From contig QGUR01000212.1 of assembly GCA_003242205.1 (NCBI GenBank), forward strand, positions 1-7,935: a stretch of 7,935 bases of DNA, given 5' to 3'. This DNA comes from Chloroflexota bacterium (GTDB taxonomy: Bacteria > Chloroflexota > Anaerolineae > Aggregatilineales > Phototrophicaceae). Below are positions 5,458 through 7,935 of the stretch, in pieces. Within the stretch, counting starts at the first letter, position 1, and every line of letters starts with the position of its first letter. The translations under genes and the position numbers were made by a program. The notes under the pieces are model-generated. The model was not told where the DNA came from. It saw only the letters and a list, made by a program, of their open reading frames with translations, and searched no databases.

Positions 5458-5904
5458 CGGCCAGCTTTCTTCGATGCTGTCATACATGATGGTCAGCACT
5501 TCTTCGACCAGCTCGCTCGAAGCGGTATTGAATTCGGAATAGCTGACCTCGATGATGTACGCGCCGTTGACAGTCCAGCGGCGTGTTTCGACGCCGTCGT
5601 CGATGGCGACGATGGAGAGTTGCCGTGTTGGCCGCACGATGTCCTCGCGCGCTTTTGCGGTTTCCTGGAGCCAGCGATTGAAGGCGTTGTTGGGATCGCG
5701 CTGCACCATCTTGGCGATTTTGAACGGTTCGCGCGCCAGCCTGTTCGTGGTGGACTTGATATCGAGCTTGAACGGCGTCAGGCCGCTGACGCGGAAGATG
5801 CCGGTGACGCGCTCGCCTTCGATCTCGACCGCGAATTCGTGCGCGCTCAGGCTGTCCAGTTCTGCTCCAGACGGCGATGCCTGCGAGATTAATTCGTGGG
5901 ACAT
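5449..5904 (-). CDS. Phage tail-tube (gp19-like) family protein, orphan
   Basis: The 151-residue product resembles the T4 gp19-like / 'conserved phage tail region' family that forms inner tubes of contractile phage tails and extracellular injection systems. Supporting features are an N-terminal strand pair (FAVEIEGERVTGIFRVSGL, residues 24-42), a central helix ending in FNRWLQE (75-81), and the RQLSIVAIDDGVETRRWTV strands (94-112). Next come an EVSYSEFNTASSELVEE segment (119-135) and a closing strand with helix (VLTIMYDSIEESW). The length is in the family range. The start at 5904 is chosen over an earlier in-frame ATG because AGGAG (5914-5918) sits 9 nt before it. None of the neighbours visible here (hydrolase, penicillin-binding protein) is a sheath, baseplate, spike or ATPase gene, so it is an orphan within this window. 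It may be a domesticated tail-like protein. The family call comes from pattern recognition without a search. Confidence 0.68.
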   Translation of the reverse strand: MSHELISQASPSGAELDSLSAHEFAVEIEGERVTGIFRVSGLTPFKLDIKSTTNRLAREPFKIAKMVQRDPNNAFNRWLQETAKAREDIVRPTRQLSIVAIDDGVETRRWTVNGAYIIEVSYSEFNTASSELVEEVLTIMYDSIEESWPSA

Positions 5905-5947
5905 GGAGCACATCTCCTGCAAATAGAGGTTGCCGTTACACACAGCA

Positions 5948-5953
5948 AGTATA
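5948..5953 (-). promoter_or_regulatory. Possible -10 element of the tail-tube-like gene
   Basis: On the minus strand, TATACT (5 of 6) reads from 5953 to 5948, giving a start near 5941 and a leader of about 37 nt before the ATG at 5904. No convincing -35 lies at 16-18 bp, so the promoter may be weak or activator-dependent. Confidence 0.35.
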
Positions 5954-5975
5954 ACGCGCCGGCGGGCAACCGTTG

Positions 5976-6005
5976 TTGTTGCCGCTTTCGTCACGGGTCT
6001 ATAAT
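5976..6005 (+). promoter_or_regulatory. Promoter of the penicillin-binding protein gene
   Basis: A perfect TATAAT -10 (6000-6005) lies 18 bp after TTGTTG (5976-5981, 3 of 6). An alternative TTGCCG (5979-5984) has a 15-bp spacer. The predicted start near 6012 leaves a leader of about 32 nt. It is divergent from the minus-strand tail-tube-like gene. Confidence 0.6.
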
Positions 6006-6043
6006 CGTTTCATCCCGGTTTGGATGAGAAGCGATTTATTGCG

Positions 6044-7935
6044 ATGCGATTTTGCCTGATTTTGTTAGCGGTCCTCGTTAGTGTCTCAGCCTGCCAACCG
6101 GCCGAACCGCCCGCGGCGGCGGCCGTTGTCATCCCGACCACCGCATCCCTTCCCACAGGCAATGAGCCGCAACTTGCCGATGCCGAGCCGGTCGCCCGCA
6201 GCTTCCTCGAAAGCTGGCGGTTGAACGACTATGCGGCCATGTATGACCTGATCACGTTCAACAGTCAGGAAGCGACGCCGCTGAGCGCCTTCACCGCGCT
6301 TTACGAACAGGCGCACGCCACCATGACTCTGGACGCGCTGGAATATCAGGGCAATGCCATGAGCATGGAAGGCGACGTCGCCATCTTCAACTATGACGTG
6401 ACCTTCAAAACGCGGGTGCTCGGTGAATTTACCGATAGCAACCGCAACCTGCGCCTTGTCTTCGACCCGCGCGCCGGGGCATGGCGCGTCGCCTGGACTG
6501 CGGGCGACATTTTTCGCGAGATGGAAGGCGGCAACCAGCTACGGCTGCGCCCGATCATTCCCCCGCGCGCCAACATTTACGATACGAACGGCGTCACGCT
6601 GGCCGATCAGCAGGGGCGTGTGGTTCAGGTCAATGTCGTTCGCGGCGTCATTCCGAACTACGATGCCTGTCTGAGTACGCTGAGCATTGCCCTGAACCGT
6701 CCGGTCGTCGAGCTGCAAACGCGGCTGGAATCGCGCCCCGATAACTGGCTGATGGATATGGGCACGATCGACGCGGCCACGTGGGAAAATATGCACGGCC
6801 AGCTTGAGGCAATGTGCGCCGCCCAGTTCACGGGGCTGCCGGTGCGTCGTTATGCCAACGGGCCGGTGACGGCGCATATCGTCGGTTATGTCGGCTATCC
6901 TGAAGAATCGCAGATCGACGAGTTGCGCGCGGTCGGGTTCGAGCAGGATTCCATTATCGGGCGCAGCGGCATCGAGCGCGCCTGGGATGAAACGCTGCGC
7001 GGGCAGCCGGGCGGCGAACTGACGATTGTTACGCCGTCGGGGCAGGTGCTGCGCCAGCTTGCCAGCGCGCGTTCGTCGCCGCCGCAAAGCGTCTGGCTGA
7101 CGATCGACGCCGACCTGCAGGCGCGTATCACCCGCATTGTAGAGGCGGCCTACGAAGCGAACGCTGCCGGATGGGGCTCCGAGTCCAAGGGCGCGTCTGT
7201 TGTCATCATGAACGTCAGGACGGGGCAGATCATCGCCATGGTCAGTTACCCGTCATTCGATAACAATGCCTTTACCACCTTCCCGGAGATGGGCCGCGCC
7301 GCCGCTGACGCCTACGTGCGACAGGTGGAACAGGACCCGCGCCAGCCGCAGCTCAACCGGCCCATGCTGGGCGCGTACCCGCTTGGCTCGGTCATGAAGT
7401 TGGTGTCGAGCATCGCCGCCGCCAACAGCGGTGTCTATTCGCTGACCGAACGCTACACCTGCACCGGCGTCTGGAGCCGCGACATCACGCGCTATGACTG
7501 GCTGGCGGGCGGTCACGGCACGATTACGCTGGCGCAGGCCATCACGCGAAGCTGCAACCCCTATTACTACGAGGTCGGTTATCGTCTGGATAGCGTGGAC
7601 CCCTATCTGCTGCCAAACTACGCCCGCGAAATGGGTTTGGGGACGCGCACCGGCCTCGAAAATCTGGCCGAAGCCGACGGCCTGGTGGTGGACCCCGACT
7701 GGTGGCGGCAGAATCTCGGTCTGGAGTGGAATTTCAGCGAATCGGTGAACATGGCGATCGGTCAGGGTTATCTGCAGGTGACGCCGCTGCAAGTCGTCCG
7801 TATGATCGCCACGATTGCCAACGATGGCGTGATGCTCAAGCCACAGTTGGTGAAACAGGTCGGTCTGATCGGCGAGAACCCAAGCTACGTGGCAACCCCG
7901 AAAAGGGTGGCCGGGGTGAAGTTGCCCCCCAGAGG
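6044..7935 (+). CDS. Class B penicillin-binding protein (D,D-transpeptidase), lipoprotein, MecA_N/NTF2-like N-terminus, 3' partial
   Basis: The protein cross-links peptidoglycan stem peptides outside the membrane. The frame is open to the window end (630 residues visible, no stop). A signal peptide ends in a lipobox, VSAC, with C17 the predicted lipidated residue. A short Ala/Pro-rich spacer follows. Residues 45-165 look like the NTF2/MecA_N domain (VARSFLESWRLNDYAAMYDL; WRVAW near its end). RANIYDTNG (175-183) opens the dimerisation domain, which includes GRSGIER (306-312). The transpeptidase domain begins near 383 (GASVVIMNVRTGQIIAM). Its nucleophile is S449 in S-V-M-K452, and S503-C-N505 is the second motif; the KTG motif falls beyond the window. 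The order matches PBP2a/PBP3-type class B enzymes. The start codon has only a distant GGATGAGA about 14 nt upstream; an in-frame TTG at 6020 is less likely because it has no Shine-Dalgarno. I infer lipid anchoring instead of the usual N-terminal transmembrane helix. Confidence 0.92.
   Translation, partial: MRFCLILLAVLVSVSACQPAEPPAAAAVVIPTTASLPTGNEPQLADAEPVARSFLESWRLNDYAAMYDLITFNSQEATPLSAFTALYEQAHATMTLDALEYQGNAMSMEGDVAIFNYDVTFKTRVLGEFTDSNRNLRLVFDPRAGAWRVAWTAGDIFREMEGGNQLRLRPIIPPRANIYDTNGVTLADQQGRVVQVNVVRGVIPNYDACLSTLSIALNRPVVELQTRLESRPDNWLMDMGTIDAATWENMHGQLEAMCAAQFTGLPVRRYANGPVTAHIVGYVGYPEESQIDELRAVGFEQDSIIGRSGIERAWDETLRGQPGGELTIVTPSGQVLRQLASARSSPPQSVWLTIDADLQARITRIVEAAYEANAAGWGSESKGASVVIMNVRTGQIIAMVSYPSFDNNAFTTFPEMGRAAADAYVRQVEQDPRQPQLNRPMLGAYPLGSVMKLVSSIAAANSGVYSLTERYTCTGVWSRDITRYDWLAGGHGTITLAQAITRSCNPYYYEVGYRLDSVDPYLLPNYAREMGLGTRTGLENLAEADGLVVDPDWWRQNLGLEWNFSESVNMAIGQGYLQVTPLQVVRMIATIANDGVMLKPQLVKQVGLIGENPSYVATPKRVAGVKLPPR

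Noticed and set aside
5905..5994. N-terminal extension of the tail-tube-like gene to 181 residues (start at 5994)
   Set aside because: The extension covers the likely promoter (TATACT at 5953-5948). The AGGAG at 5914-5918 points to the ATG at 5904.
6539..7792. Minus-strand open frames of 182 and 179 codons under the penicillin-binding protein gene
   Set aside because: The plus strand codes continuously for PBP domains with SVMK and SCN motifs. The antisense frames have low-complexity Arg/His/Gln-rich products.

Overview
The window is a GC-rich bacterial chromosome segment. I infer Chloroflexota (Anaerolineae-like). The main reasons are the methionine-synthase architecture and the fused homocysteine methyltransferase/MTHFR. 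The tail-tube-like orphan and the lipoprotein transpeptidase in otherwise ordinary chromosomal surroundings fit but do not prove this. No 16S or other taxonomic marker is present, so the assignment is tentative. I see no insertion sequences, CRISPR arrays, tRNA or rRNA.

Region 1 (1-4069) is a plus-strand methionine/one-carbon operon. It starts with the C-terminal part of a cobalamin-dependent methionine synthase (cap, B12-binding and AdoMet-activation domains), whose 5' end lies outside the window. A 133-residue single-pass membrane protein of unknown function follows. The third gene is a bifunctional homocysteine S-methyltransferase/methylenetetrahydrofolate reductase starting at TTG. Together the two enzymes would make 5-methyl-THF, pass the methyl group to cobalamin and transfer it to homocysteine. 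The homocysteine-binding module therefore sits on a separate polypeptide from the B12 module. A strong intrinsic terminator closes the operon.

Region 2 (4070-4734) holds a sigma70-type promoter, a leader of about 145 nt with mutually exclusive hairpins (an attenuator-like arrangement), and a small unrecognised 82-residue protein with its own terminator. It ends with the probable promoter region of the next gene. The leader is the most unusual non-coding structure in the window.

Region 3 (4735-5904) contains a metallo-beta-lactamase-fold hydrolase on the plus strand. It converges, with a 9-bp coding overlap, on a minus-strand gene whose product resembles the gp19-like tail-tube family of phage tails and contractile injection systems. 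No other tail gene is visible nearby.

Region 4 (5905-7935) is a divergent promoter region with a perfect TATAAT, followed by a large plus-strand class B penicillin-binding protein. It has a lipoprotein signal, an NTF2/MecA_N-like domain, a dimerisation domain and a transpeptidase domain. The window ends inside the transpeptidase, before its KTG motif. Long minus-strand open frames opposite the coding genes are GC-driven shadows.
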